From the NCBI RefSeq assembly GCF_003121625.1, contig NZ_QDDJ01000012.1, positions 1 to 64,000 on the forward strand: a DNA stretch of 64,000 nucleotides, given 5' to 3'. Position 1 is the first letter of the stretch, and every line of letters starts with the position of its first letter. Below the pieces are notes generated by a model. It did not search any database. It was not told the DNA's origin and saw only the letters and a program-made list of their open reading frames with translations. Below are positions 8,485 to 17,917 of this stretch, piece by piece. A program made the translations under genes and the position numbers. The DNA is from Ornithinimicrobium cavernae (lineage in GTDB: Bacteria; Actinomycetota; Actinomycetes; Actinomycetales; Dermatophilaceae).

Positions 8485-9846
8485 ATGCGATCCACCCCCG
8501 AAACGCGAGTGACGTCAGACACGGCGGGAGCGCGCAAGGTCGCTGCCGCCGCCATGATCGGGACCACGCTCGAGTGGTACGACTTCATCCTCTACGGCAC
8601 GGCGTCTGCCCTCGTGTTCAACGAGTTGTTCTTCCCGGGCCTGACCGCCGCCATGGGGACCATTGCCTCGTTCGCGGTGTTCGCGATCGGCTTCCTGGCC
8701 AGACCGCTCGGCGCCGTCTTCTTCGGGCACTACGGCGATCGGATCGGCCGCAAGCCCATGCTCATCGTCACCGTCGGCATCATGGGCGCGGCAACGGTCC
8801 TGATCGGACTCCTGCCCACGGCGAACCAGATCGGCGTGTGGGCACCCATCCTGCTTCTCTTCCTCAGGCTCTGCCAGAGTTTCGCCACAGGCGGTGAGTG
8901 GGGCGGTGCCGCGTTGATGGCTGTCGAACACGCGCCCAGCCACCAGAGGGGTCTCTACGGAAGCCTTGTCCAGGTGGGAGTGCCTCTCGGCCTCGTCCTC
9001 GCAAATGGCGTCTACCTCGGCGTCCTCGGCCTGATGCCGGGCGAGCAGTTTCTGGCCTGGGGTTGGCGCGTGCCGTTCCTGCTCGCCGCCGTGATGCTGG
9101 CAGTCGGCATCTACATCCGTGTCAGGACCGAGGAGTCGCCGACCTTCGTGAAGTTCCGCAACGAGCAGGCCGGTCAGGAGCCTGCCAAGGCGCCGTTCCT
9201 GGCCGCCATGGCTGAGAAGTCTCAGCGACGCATGCTGATCCTCGCCATCGGCATGAAGCTCAGTCAGAACGCGATCTTCTTCCTCTTCACGGTCTTCGCC
9301 TTCACCTACCTCTCTGACACCGTCGGCATGGACGACGAGATCGGACTTGAAAGCGTCATCCTGGCGTCGCTGCTGGGCATTGTCTCTATCCCGGCCTGGG
9401 CGTACCTCTCCGATGTCGTCGGTCGCAGAGCCCCCATGCTCTTCGGTGCGGTGGCGTCGTGCATCTTCCCCTTCATCTTCTTCACCATGATGGACACCGG
9501 CAACGTGCCGCTCATCATCGTGGGGATGGTGATCGGGCTGAACATCGTCCACGACTCCATCTACGGGCCGCAGGCGAGCTACTACGCCGAGCTCTTCAAC
9601 ACCGGTGTGCGCTACACGGGCGCCTCCGTCGCCTACCACCTTGCGGCCGTCCTCTCCGGAGGTTTCGCCCCGCTGATCGCCTCCGTCCTGCTGGCCTGGG
9701 CGGACGGCGGGACATGGCTGGTGAGCCTCTACTTCCTGGCCCTGGGCCTGATCTCCACCGTGTGCATCTACCTCGCTCCCGAGACCCGGACCCGATCACT
9801 GGACGACAGGTCCGACTCCCGTGTCGCAGAAAGGTCCTCATCATGA
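8485..9846 (+). CDS. MFS transporter, metabolite:H+ symporter (MHS/ShiA-like) family
   Basis: A 453-residue inner-membrane permease with 12 predicted helices. TLEWYDFILYGTASALVF near the start, GHYGDRIGRKPML between helices 2 and 3, and CQSFATGGEWGGAALMAVEHAP are signatures of the MHS family that imports organic acids or betaine-like solutes with protons. Start ATG 8485 is chosen because GGAAGG lies seven bases before it; the open frame continues to 8260 without conserved sequence. It overlaps the aconitase X gene by ATGA, so it probably brings in the substrate of that enzyme. Confidence 0.9.
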   Translation: MRSTPETRVTSDTAGARKVAAAAMIGTTLEWYDFILYGTASALVFNELFFPGLTAAMGTIASFAVFAIGFLARPLGAVFFGHYGDRIGRKPMLIVTVGIMGAATVLIGLLPTANQIGVWAPILLLFLRLCQSFATGGEWGGAALMAVEHAPSHQRGLYGSLVQVGVPLGLVLANGVYLGVLGLMPGEQFLAWGWRVPFLLAAVMLAVGIYIRVRTEESPTFVKFRNEQAGQEPAKAPFLAAMAEKSQRRMLILAIGMKLSQNAIFFLFTVFAFTYLSDTVGMDDEIGLESVILASLLGIVSIPAWAYLSDVVGRRAPMLFGAVASCIFPFIFFTMMDTGNVPLIIVGMVIGLNIVHDSIYGPQASYYAELFNTGVRYTGASVAYHLAAVLSGGFAPLIASVLLAWADGGTWLVSLYFLALGLISTVCIYLAPETRTRSLDDRSDSRVAERSSS

Positions 9847-11102
9847 AGCTGACAGACGCCGAGCACGAGCTGCTGAACTCGGACAACGTCGCCGTCCGCA
9901 TGGCCATGAGGATCGTCATGGCGGAGGCACAGGCCCTCGGAGCGACCCAGCTGGTGGAGGTCACGAGCGCGCACGTCGTCGACACGCTGCAGTTCGGCCT
10001 CGGGCAGGCGTCCTTCGACTTCGCAGACCACCTGCGCACCCACGCAGCCCGGGTTTCGGTCCCAACCACCTTGAACACTGGGAACATCGATGCCTGCACC
10101 CCAGAGATCAACGGGGAGAGCGCGGACTACGTCGCCAAGCACACGGCGCTCTACAAGATGTACGAGTCCCTCGGCGCCAGACCGACCTTCACGTGCTCGC
10201 CTTTTCAGGAGGTCTCCCTGCCCTCGTTCGGCGAACACGTGGCCTGGGGCGAGTCCAACGCAGTCTCATATGTCAACTCAGTGCTCGGCGCACGCACCCT
10301 CCGGCATGCACATTTCTCGAGCATCGCCTCGGCCATCACAGGCCGCGCTCCCCTCGCTGGTCTGCACCTGGATGAGGGACGAGTCGGGCAGGTGCTGCTG
10401 CGTGTGAGCGGCTTCTCGGCGGAAGCCCTGTCCGACGGTCTCTTTTACCACCTGCTCGGATACTTCGCCGGCACCGTGGCGGGCTCGAGCATCGTGGTCG
10501 TCGACGGACTCCCCGACACGATGCACCAGGACCACATCAAGGCGTTCGGGGCAGCCGCCACCACGAGCGGTGCTGTCCCCATGTACCACCTCGTCGGGAT
10601 CACGCCGGAGGCCGATTCGATCGAGGGTGCCTTCCAGGGCTCGCAGCCACTGCGCAGTATCGATGTGACACACACTGAGATCCGCGGCGTCGATGAGCAC
10701 CTCCAGCAGCTGCGCCAGGACGAGCCCATCAGCTGCGTCGCCATCGGGGCCCCCCACCTCTCGGTGGCGGAGGTGGAGCAAACCGTCGAGGCCCTGGACC
10801 GGAGCCCGCAGCCACGCGTCCCGATCTTCCTGTCGGTGAGTCGGCACACGGATGACGTCATCCAGGCACGGGGCTGGGACGAGAAGCTGGCCGCCGCCGG
10901 CGTCCGGTTGGTCCACGACAAGTGTTCCTACTTCGGGGCGGTCCTGGAGGATCGGCGCACGGCTGTCATGACAGACTCCGCGAAGTGGGCCGACTACGGC
11001 CCGAACTGCCTCGGTTCGGTCGTCGCCGTCGGAAGCATCGAGGACTGCGTCGCGTCCGCGGCACAGGGCCGCGTCGTTCGCGCAACGAGGGAGTGGGCAT
11101 GA
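9843..11102 (+). CDS. Aconitase X catalytic (large) subunit
   Basis: A 419-residue protein of the AcnX catalytic domain family. It begins KLTDAEHELLNSDNVAVRMAMRIV, carries TSAHVVDTLQFG and PTTLNTGNID with the Cys of IDACTPE, CSPFQ, and a late CSYFGAV, which are the iron-sulfur or metal ligands and substrate loops of the family. Two-subunit bacterial enzymes dehydrate cis-3-hydroxy-L-proline; archaeal relatives act on mevalonate 5-phosphate. It is joined by ATGA overlaps to the transporter before it and the swivel subunit after it. The substrate is not proven; an imported amino or hydroxy acid is likely. Confidence 0.88.
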   Translation: MKLTDAEHELLNSDNVAVRMAMRIVMAEAQALGATQLVEVTSAHVVDTLQFGLGQASFDFADHLRTHAARVSVPTTLNTGNIDACTPEINGESADYVAKHTALYKMYESLGARPTFTCSPFQEVSLPSFGEHVAWGESNAVSYVNSVLGARTLRHAHFSSIASAITGRAPLAGLHLDEGRVGQVLLRVSGFSAEALSDGLFYHLLGYFAGTVAGSSIVVVDGLPDTMHQDHIKAFGAAATTSGAVPMYHLVGITPEADSIEGAFQGSQPLRSIDVTHTEIRGVDEHLQQLRQDEPISCVAIGAPHLSVAEVEQTVEALDRSPQPRVPIFLSVSRHTDDVIQARGWDEKLAAAGVRLVHDKCSYFGAVLEDRRTAVMTDSAKWADYGPNCLGSVVAVGSIEDCVASAAQGRVVRATREWA

Positions 11103-11500
11103 ACGTGCAGGGAACAGTCCTGGTCTCTGGGTCGGCCCGTGGCCGCTTGCTCGTCCTCGAGGAGCCACTCAACCTGTGGAACGGCTTCGACGCGACGACG
11201 GGTCGCATCACCGCACCGGACCACCCGCAAGCAGGACAGTCGATCGCAGGCCGGGTGCTCTGGCTGGAGATCAAGGGAGCCACGGCCGGCGGGAGCCTCA
11301 CTGAGGCTCTTCGACTCGGGACCGCCCCCGCCGCGATCCTGCCGAGCTCCGCAGACACGTCGTTGGCCGTCGCCTCCGTGGTCGCGCGAGAACTCTACGG
11401 GAAGTCGTGCCCCATCGTGGTGCTGCCCGAACAGCCCGGACCGGAGTATCTCGGCCGTGACGTGACCGTTGCCGAGGACGGCATCCTGAGTGACACCTAG
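11099..11500 (+). CDS. Aconitase X swivel domain (small) subunit
   Basis: A 133-residue partner of the large subunit. The segment SGSARGRLLVLEEPLNLWNGFDATTGRI, then DHPQAGQSIAGRVLWL and GATAGGSLTEALR, is the DUF126 swivel fold that closes over the active site; the GSxxG serine contacts substrate in the family. Start ATG 11099 overlaps the previous stop by four bases. The two chains being separate genes marks the two-subunit AcnX class. Confidence 0.9.
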   Translation: MNVQGTVLVSGSARGRLLVLEEPLNLWNGFDATTGRITAPDHPQAGQSIAGRVLWLEIKGATAGGSLTEALRLGTAPAAILPSSADTSLAVASVVARELYGKSCPIVVLPEQPGPEYLGRDVTVAEDGILSDT

Positions 11501-12662
11501 CCCGGACTCCGAGATGGTCGTCGAGCAGCTGCACCGCGTTGCCGGTCACCTCGAGGCAGGCTCAGAGGACATCGGCCGGCAGGGCGTTGAGGTGGTCCGA
11601 TCGGCGTATCCCCGAGCGTATGCGGCCGTGCCTGAAGAGGCCCTCGTGGCCGCCATGGAGAGGAACGTGGGCGCCGCCCTCTTCGTCCTCACGTCAGACG
11701 GTGGTGTGCGCCCCGAGGACGTCGAGGACATCGTCGACGCCATCTGGCACAGGATGTCTCAGGGAGTGACCGCTCGAGAGGCTCTGGGCGCGTACCGACT
11801 GTGCATGGGCGTCATCGGAGACGCGTTCGCACGCCGCGCGGCGGAGGACGAGATCGGCGTGGAGGCGGCCCTGGAAGGTGCTCGCCGTATCCACGCCCTG
11901 ACGGATCGCGTCGTCGACTCGCACACGGCGCGCGAGAGTGAGGTGAGCGATGAGCAGCGGCTCCTCGAGTCCCACCTCCGGTCCGCCATCTTGTTCAGGC
12001 TGATGTCCGGAGCCGTCACGGGCCAGGACCTGGCGACCCTGAGTGAGACGTTCGACGTCCATCCCGACCGTCCGTATCTGTGCTTTCGCGCACGGCCCGC
12101 ACGCACGACGAGTCTTGAGTCGCTCCGCCGGAAGCTTGAGGCCGGCATGGGGCAGCGCGGCGTCAGCGGCATGGTGGGGCTGGCTGGGCACCACTGCATC
12201 GGGATCGCCAGCGGCGTCCCGATGGCCCCGGCGGGCACGAGCATCGGGGTCGGTCCCCTGGTGGACCTCAGGCGCATCGGGCAGTCGTTCGAGATCGCGA
12301 CCCGCCTGCTCGCCCGGATGGAAGCCAGGGAGACGACTGGACTGCAGAGCCTCGCCGACGTCTCCTGGCAGCTCTGTACTGTGCGCGAGCCGGAGATCAG
12401 TGCCTTTCTCGTTCACAAGTACCTCGGTGCCGCAGACACCATGGGAGCGCTGCAGTACTCGCTCCGGGACTCCTTGGCCGCGTACGTCGCGGCCAACGGG
12501 GATGTGGCCGTGGCGGCAAGACGGCTCCACGTCCACCCCAACACGATGAGGTATCGCCTCAGGAGGTACGAGACTCACGCCTCGGTGGACCTCCGGGCTG
12601 CAGGTGCGCTCGTCGAGCTGGCGTGGGCGCTTGAGTGTGCAGGCGACACCAGCCCGGGCTGA
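11490..12662 (+). CDS. PucR/CdaR family transcriptional regulator
   Basis: A 390-residue regulator starting at GTG 11490, eleven bases inside the end of the AcnX small subunit. The C-terminal helix-turn-helix reads GDVAVAARRLHVHPNTMRYRLRRYE, the standard PucR HTH_30 signature; the N-terminal half (MSQGVTAREALGAYRLCMGVIGDAF) is the RsbRD-like sensor region and the middle is the GGDEF-like domain common to this class. PucR-type proteins usually activate catabolic operons in response to the substrate, so self-inclusion at the operon end suggests substrate-induced control of uptake and dehydration. Confidence 0.9.
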   Translation: MTPSPDSEMVVEQLHRVAGHLEAGSEDIGRQGVEVVRSAYPRAYAAVPEEALVAAMERNVGAALFVLTSDGGVRPEDVEDIVDAIWHRMSQGVTAREALGAYRLCMGVIGDAFARRAAEDEIGVEAALEGARRIHALTDRVVDSHTARESEVSDEQRLLESHLRSAILFRLMSGAVTGQDLATLSETFDVHPDRPYLCFRARPARTTSLESLRRKLEAGMGQRGVSGMVGLAGHHCIGIASGVPMAPAGTSIGVGPLVDLRRIGQSFEIATRLLARMEARETTGLQSLADVSWQLCTVREPEISAFLVHKYLGAADTMGALQYSLRDSLAAYVAANGDVAVAARRLHVHPNTMRYRLRRYETHASVDLRAAGALVELAWALECAGDTSPG

Positions 12663-12728
12663 ACGCCGAGATGGCGCCCACGTCGCCGACCGACCGGAGA
12701 CTGTCACCAACCTGGCGGCCGAGTGCGC

Positions 12729-13504
12729 CTAGCCCTCGCGGGTCGGCCGGTGCTGCCGCTCCACGTCCGCACAGTGCGCCAGGACCGCAGTGGCCACCTC
12801 CGCGGGGCGGGTGTGCATCACCACGTGCGCCGCACCAGGGATCTCGACGAGCCGCGCCACCGGCGCGAGGCGGCGCAGCTGCTCCGCCCAGTCATGACCG
12901 GCGATTGGGTCCCGTGCGCCACGCACCACGAGCAGCGGCAGCCCGAGCCGGACGACGGCTTCCTCCGTCCGGTAGGCCAGCATGTGGGGCACGGTCCGCA
13001 GGTACCAGCGCGGGCCGGTGCGCAGGTAGTCCTGCAGAACCGCCCAGTTGGCCCCGGGCGTCTCGAGCAGGAAGTCGTGCAGCAGGCGCAGGCCCTGCCG
13101 TGGCGCCGACCGCGCCGCCGGGTCGACGACGCAGCCCATGACCACCACCGTGGAGGCGAGCTCCGGCTCCCGGAGCGCCGCCTCCACCACGACCTGCGAC
13201 CCCATGGAGTGCCCGACCAGGACCGCCCGGTCCAGGCCGGCCGAGCGCACATAGCCGTTCACCACGGCCGCGAGCTGCTGCACCGTCAACGGGACCGGTG
13301 GCTTGGGGGCACGCCCGAAGCCGGGCAGCTCGAGGACGTGAACGCCGGCGGACGGCTGAGCGCGTGGGCCAGACGCGCGAAGTAGGTCGAGGCGACCCCG
13401 ATCCCGTGCACCAGCACCACCTGCGGGCCCGTGGGCAGTCCCACACGCCTGACGAGGTAGGTGTGAGCTTCGTGCTGACGCGCGACGAGCTGGGACTGCT
13501 GCAT
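12729..13504 (-). pseudogene. Alpha/beta hydrolase, frameshifted
   Basis: The N-terminal part (starting MQQSQLV at 13504) has GPQVVLVHGIGVASTYFARLAHAL, the oxyanion-hole HG motif, and then runs out of frame near 13341-13352. The continuation in another frame reads GVHVLELPGFGRAPKPPVPL and goes on with LVGHSMGSQVVVEAA, the GHSMG nucleophile elbow, RGARDPIAG with the acid and GAAHVVM with the catalytic His. Joining the two needs a net change of one base in a CCGCCGG run. All catalytic residues survive, so this is either a recent frameshift or a sequencing error. Function of the intact protein would be a generic esterase or C-C hydrolase. Confidence 0.8.
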
Positions 13505-13586
13505 GTCAGCAGCCTGCCAGCCTTGTCGTTCGGGTGCCGCCACCGAGGTGAAGTGTCGTGAGGCAGGTCAACAGGTTGACCAGGGG

Positions 13587-13660
13587 TGGACGTGAAGGGA
13601 CTCGAACCCCTGACCTCTCGCGTGTGAAGCGAGCGCTCTAACCAGCTGAGCTACACGTCC
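13587..13660 (-). tRNA. tRNA-Val (CAC)
   Basis: On the minus strand the 5' acceptor strand GGACGTG pairs with CACGTCC; the D arm GCTC-GAGC, the anticodon stem CTCGC/GCGAG with loop TTCACAC, and a T arm with TTCGAGT follow. The anticodon is CAC, reading GUG. The discriminator is A and CCA is not encoded. The 74-base length is normal. Confidence 0.95.
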
Positions 13661-13765
13661 TGATGCGGCGGATACCTTAACCCGCGGCAGCCGACCCAGC
13701 ATAATCCACGGGGCGGGTGCGATCTGCCACGGGGCCGGCTCCCGCCGGGGCGTGGTGACGGGGCC

Positions 13766-14668
13766 TCAGGGGTCCATCCGCTCGCGGCCGAGTCGGGCGA
13801 AGATCTCGGCGGCCCTGGCCGTCACCGGCCCGGGGTCGGCACCCAACCCGCGGTCCGCTAGGTCGGCGGCCGGCAGCTCTCCGGCGAGGGTCTGCTGTGC
13901 CGGCACGACACGGATGGCGCCGATCGCCTGCACGTCCCGGGTGCTGGAGGTCAGGAACGCCTCGTCGGCCTCCGTGAGGACCGACAGCGGAAGCACCTCC
14001 TCGCGGACCTCCAGACCCTCCTCGCGGCACCACTCGATGGTCAGCGCCCGCGTGATCCCGGCCAGCGGTCCCGCCTCCAGCGGCGGGGTGAGGACCACGC
14101 CGTCGCGGACGACGAAGATGTTGGAGCCGGTGCCCTCGCACAGCTCACCGGCGCCGTTGGCGAAGATCGCCTCGGTGGCGCCGAGCGCCTTGGCGGCAGA
14201 GAGCGCCACCACGTTCTCGGCGTAGGAGGTCGTCTTCAGCCCGACGGTGGCGGCACGCTCGTTCCTGATCCAGGGCACCACGGCCACGGTGGTCACGGGG
14301 GCAGGTCGCTGCGCCTCACCCGCGGTGACGATGTAGGTCATCGGCCCGTCCAGCCGGTCCGAGCCGAGCGGCCCCCGACCACCGGTGATCGTGTAGCGCA
14401 GCCGTCCGAAGCCGATCGGCCCGTCCGCCAGGACCGCCTCGATGCCCTCGTCGACGCGGGCCCGGTCCAGTGGCGACAGCCCGAGGCCGGCCAGCGACCG
14501 GTCCATCCGGTCGTGGTGCCGCGTCCGCGCGAACACCTGCCCGTCGACGATCTTGGCCGTCTCGAAGACGCCGTCACCGACCGTCACGCCATGATCCAGG
14601 GCGGCGATGGCCGGTCCCTCGTCCACGCGCGCTCCATCGACCCACACCCTGATCCGGTCTGCACTCAT
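13766..14668 (-). CDS. Aminotransferase class IV, aminodeoxychorismate lyase-like
   Basis: A 300-residue fold-type IV PLP enzyme. It shows VWVDGARVDEG, the HGVTVGDGVFETAKI segment near residues 26-40, the PLP lysine in VGLKTTSYAENVVAL, and GAGELCEGTGSNIFVV followed by PLEAGPLAGITRAL. The pattern fits PabC (4-amino-4-deoxychorismate lyase, giving p-aminobenzoate for folate) better than branched-chain aminotransferase because of its short length, but D-amino acid transaminase is not excluded. It is not next to pabAB here. Confidence 0.8.
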   Translation of the reverse strand: MSADRIRVWVDGARVDEGPAIAALDHGVTVGDGVFETAKIVDGQVFARTRHHDRMDRSLAGLGLSPLDRARVDEGIEAVLADGPIGFGRLRYTITGGRGPLGSDRLDGPMTYIVTAGEAQRPAPVTTVAVVPWIRNERAATVGLKTTSYAENVVALSAAKALGATEAIFANGAGELCEGTGSNIFVVRDGVVLTPPLEAGPLAGITRALTIEWCREEGLEVREEVLPLSVLTEADEAFLTSSTRDVQAIGAIRVVPAQQTLAGELPAADLADRGLGADPGPVTARAAEIFARLGRERMDP

Positions 14669-14771
14669 GCCCGACAGGATGTCACGAGGACCGGCACCAT
14701 CACGGCAAGAGGGTCGGTATGCCGACAGGCCCGGTCCCCCTGCATGTTGCCGGGGGCCCGGGCCCGTCGGT

Positions 14772-14795
14772 GCGACCGGTCACCGACCCGGTCGC
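14772..14795 (-). terminator. Hairpin downstream of the serine protease gene
   Basis: GCGACCGG (14772-14779) pairs with CCGGTCGC (14788-14795) across an 8-base loop, 12 bases after the protease stop codon on the minus strand. There is no clear U-tract. A second GC-rich stem-loop follows at about 14728-14757. Confidence 0.5.
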
Positions 14796-14807
14796 CTCAC
14801 CTTCTGC

Positions 14808-15710
14808 TCAGGACGTCGCCGCGGTGCCGTAGACACCCTGCTCGACCGAGCCGAAGTAGGGGCCGTACATGACGTCCTTCTCACCGCGGTAACCGAAGGA
14901 GTTCACCGAGTTGAGCGCGCCGCCGGTGATCCAGCCACCCCCGGAGGAACCGCCGGTCATGCTGCAGGGCAGCCGGTGGTCGGTGGTGCCGCGCGTGTCG
15001 ACCCCGGCGGTGCCGGAGCACTTCCACAGGCCCTGCCCGTCGTACGGCCGGGCAGCCGGGTAGCCGTAGGCCTCGAACGCGAGGTTGTAGCCGAGGTTGA
15101 AGGCGATCGGGTAGGAGCCCGTGACCTGGGTCAGGCTCTGTCCACCCTGCTCGGCCATCACAGCAAACCCGACGTCGTGGTTGAAGTCGCCCGCGGTGCG
15201 CCACTGGGTCGTGGTCACCAGGTTCTCGGCCACCCACTCGCCGTAGGGCGCTGAACCATTCGCATACGCCGGCACGAAGATGAAGTTCGTGGCGTAGGCA
15301 CCCGGGCCCTCATTGAGGCAGTGGCCGGCCGTGGTCACGACGTCGGCGTTGGAGCTCTGGGTCGCCGTGCCCGAGCAGACGTAGTTGGTCCCGCCGAGGG
15401 TGAAGAACACCTTGCCGAACTCCGGTGTCTCGGCCACCTTGACCGCCGCAGCCGCACCACCCCCGCCTCCGGGCTTGCCCTTGGCCACCTCATGGCCGTT
15501 CTGGCCCTGGCCGCGCGGGATCGCGGCCTCCATGCGAGCCGGTGTCCAGTAGTTGCGGATCTGCTGCCGCTGGGACTCGCTGGTCGTGGCCTGGTGCATC
15601 TCGACGGCCCGGTCCGACGGTGCGGCACCGGCGCCGGGGGCGACCGCCATCGTCAGGGCCAGCGCACCGGCGGCCGCGCCGGCCTTGAGCAGGGTGGAGA
15701 ACTTCCTCAT
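14808..15710 (-). CDS. Secreted trypsin-like serine protease
   Basis: A 300-residue preprotein with a Sec signal (MRKF, hydrophobic run to about residue 29, cleavage after GAGAA). The catalytic triad is visible as TAGHC (His), FNHDVGFAV (Asp) and CSMTGGSSGGGW (Ser), the S1 chymotrypsin order. A Gly-rich linker separates a short propeptide from the protease domain, suggesting secretion as a zymogen. Start is ATG 15710, with GGAG six bases ahead; an in-frame TTG directly before it is not needed. It stands apart, with its own terminator-like hairpin. Confidence 0.88.
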   Translation of the reverse strand: MRKFSTLLKAGAAAGALALTMAVAPGAGAAPSDRAVEMHQATTSESQRQQIRNYWTPARMEAAIPRGQGQNGHEVAKGKPGGGGGAAAAVKVAETPEFGKVFFTLGGTNYVCSGTATQSSNADVVTTAGHCLNEGPGAYATNFIFVPAYANGSAPYGEWVAENLVTTTQWRTAGDFNHDVGFAVMAEQGGQSLTQVTGSYPIAFNLGYNLAFEAYGYPAARPYDGQGLWKCSGTAGVDTRGTTDHRLPCSMTGGSSGGGWITGGALNSVNSFGYRGEKDVMYGPYFGSVEQGVYGTAATS

Positions 15711-15850
15711 CAATCACTCCATCGTGAGAGGGACGGCCCGGACCGGGCCGGACTGCGTGAGCAGTGGCAAGAACCTAGACCACAGCGGCGGCGGGTGGGG
15801 GCCCACGGCGGGTAAAGACTTGGTACGGACCGAGCCGGTAGGTTCGGAGG

Positions 15851-17917
15851 GTGACCACGAGCCTGTACCTGGCCTCCGCGGAGTCCCGCTCCGGCAAGTC
15901 CGCCGTGGCCCTCGGCATCCTCGAACAGCTCACCCGCCTCGGCGGCCGCGTCGGCGTGTTCCGGCCCATCGTGCAGGCCGACGTCGCCGACCCGCTGCTG
16001 CACCTTCTCCTCCCCCGCGCCTCCTCACCCCTGGGCGCAGACGAGGCGGTGGGCGTGACCTACGACCGGGTGCACGTGGACGCCGAGACTGCGGTGGGCG
16101 AGGTCGTCGACCGGTTCCACGCATATGCCGCGTCGCACGACACGGTGCTGGTCATCGGCTCGGACTTCACCGACATCCCGGGACCGACCGAGTTCTCTGT
16201 CAACGCCACGATCGCGGCCAACATCGGCGCACCGATGCTGCTCGTCGTCCCGGCCCTCAACCGTGAGCCCGAGGACGCCGTCACGGCGGCCGCGCTGACC
16301 GTGCACGAGGCCCGGACCCGGCACGCCGACGTGCTGGCTGTCATCGTCAACCGGGTCGCCGAGGAGCACGTGGCGACCATGCACCAGGCCCTGGCCGACA
16401 CCCTGCCGGACCACGCGGCATACGTCCTGCCCGCCAACCCGGTCCTGGCGGCGCCGACCGTGCGGGACCTCATGCTCGCCATCGAGGGCGAGATGCTCCT
16501 GGGTGATGAGGCCCTGCTGGACCAGGAGGCCATGAGCCTGATCGTGGCCGGCATGCGGATGCCCAACGTGCTGGACCGGCTCCGGGAGGGCGCGGTGGTG
16601 ATCTGCCCCGCCGACCGCGAGGAGGTCCTGCTGGCGTCTCTCCAGGCCCACCGGGCCAGCACCTTCCCTGGGCTGTCCGGCATCATCCTCAACGGCGGGT
16701 TCCCGCTCAGCCCCCAGGTGCGTCGGCTGGTCGACGGCCTCGACGTGCAGCTGCCCGTCGTCACGACCAGGCACGGCACGTTCACCACGGCCACGCTGAG
16801 CCACGGCGCGCGGCCCCGGATCCAGCCCGGGTCGCACCGCAAGATCGAGGAGGCCATCGGGGTCGTCGAGCAGCACCTCGACCTGGCCGCCCTCCTCCCG
16901 CACGCCGCGACCCGTGCCTCCGGCATCGTCACGCCCCTGATGTTCGAGCACCGGCTGACCGAGTGGGCCCGCGAGGTGGACGCGACCGTGGTCCTGCCGG
17001 AGGGGCTCGAGGAGCGCATCCTGCGGGCCGCCGACCAGCTCCTCACCCGCGGCGTGGCACGGCTGATCCTGCTCGGCCGCGAGGACGAGGTCCGGTCCCG
17101 CGCCGCGGAGCTGGGGCTGCGCATCGACAGCGCCACGGTCGTGGACCCGCAGACCGACTCCCGCCGGCAGACCTATGCCCGGCGGTATGCCGAGCTCCGC
17201 GCCCACAAGGGCGTCACCCTGGACCAGGCGCTGGACACCCTGACCGACCCGTCCTACTTCGGGACCCTCATGGTGCTTGCCGGCGACGCCGACGGGATGG
17301 TCTCGGGGTCGGTCAACACCACGGCGCACACCATCCGCCCGGCGCTGGAGGTGGTCCGGACCGTCGAGGGCGTGTCGGTCGTGTCCTCGGTGTTCTTCAT
17401 GTGCCTGGCCGACCAGGTTCTCGTCTACGGCGACTGCGCCATCAACCCGGACCCCACCGCCGAGCAGCTGGCCGACATCGCCGTGTCCTCGGCGCGCACC
17501 GCCGCCCAGTTCGGCGTGGACCCCCGCGTCGCGATGCTGTCCTACTCCACCGGTGGTTCGGGCACCGGCGCGGACGTCGACAAGGTGCGCCGCGCCACCG
17601 AGCTCGTGCGCGAGCTGGCGCCCGGGCTCTCCGTCGAGGGACCGATCCAGTACGACGCGGCCGTCGACGCCGCCGTGGCCGCCACCAAGCTCAAGGACTC
17701 TCCGGTGGCCGGCCGTGCGACGGTGCTGATCTTCCCGGATCTCAACACCGGCAACAACACCTACAAGGCGGTGCAGCGCAGCGCGCAGGCGGTCGCCGTC
17801 GGCCCGGTGCTGCAGGGGCTGCGCAGACCGGTCAACGACCTGTCCCGCGGGGCGACGGTCCGGGACATCGTCAACACCGTCGCGATCACCGCGGTGCAGG
17901 CCAGGGAGGCGCGATGA
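15851..17917 (+). CDS. pta: Phosphate acetyltransferase
   Basis: A 688-residue enzyme converting acetyl-CoA and phosphate to acetyl phosphate. The N-terminal P-loop dethiobiotin-synthetase-like domain begins SLYLASAESRSGKSAVALGI, the DRTGG regulatory domain follows around residues 215-330, and the catalytic PTA domain occupies the last 330 residues with TPLMFEHRLTEWAR, ADGMVSGSVNTTAHTIRPAL and FPDLNTGNNTYKAVQR. Start GTG 15851 sits six bases after a TAGGTT hexamer (15839-15844), so it may be leaderless. It overlaps ackA by ATGA, forming the acetate overflow and activation operon. Confidence 0.97.
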   Translation: MTTSLYLASAESRSGKSAVALGILEQLTRLGGRVGVFRPIVQADVADPLLHLLLPRASSPLGADEAVGVTYDRVHVDAETAVGEVVDRFHAYAASHDTVLVIGSDFTDIPGPTEFSVNATIAANIGAPMLLVVPALNREPEDAVTAAALTVHEARTRHADVLAVIVNRVAEEHVATMHQALADTLPDHAAYVLPANPVLAAPTVRDLMLAIEGEMLLGDEALLDQEAMSLIVAGMRMPNVLDRLREGAVVICPADREEVLLASLQAHRASTFPGLSGIILNGGFPLSPQVRRLVDGLDVQLPVVTTRHGTFTTATLSHGARPRIQPGSHRKIEEAIGVVEQHLDLAALLPHAATRASGIVTPLMFEHRLTEWAREVDATVVLPEGLEERILRAADQLLTRGVARLILLGREDEVRSRAAELGLRIDSATVVDPQTDSRRQTYARRYAELRAHKGVTLDQALDTLTDPSYFGTLMVLAGDADGMVSGSVNTTAHTIRPALEVVRTVEGVSVVSSVFFMCLADQVLVYGDCAINPDPTAEQLADIAVSSARTAAQFGVDPRVAMLSYSTGGSGTGADVDKVRRATELVRELAPGLSVEGPIQYDAAVDAAVAATKLKDSPVAGRATVLIFPDLNTGNNTYKAVQRSAQAVAVGPVLQGLRRPVNDLSRGATVRDIVNTVAITAVQAREAR

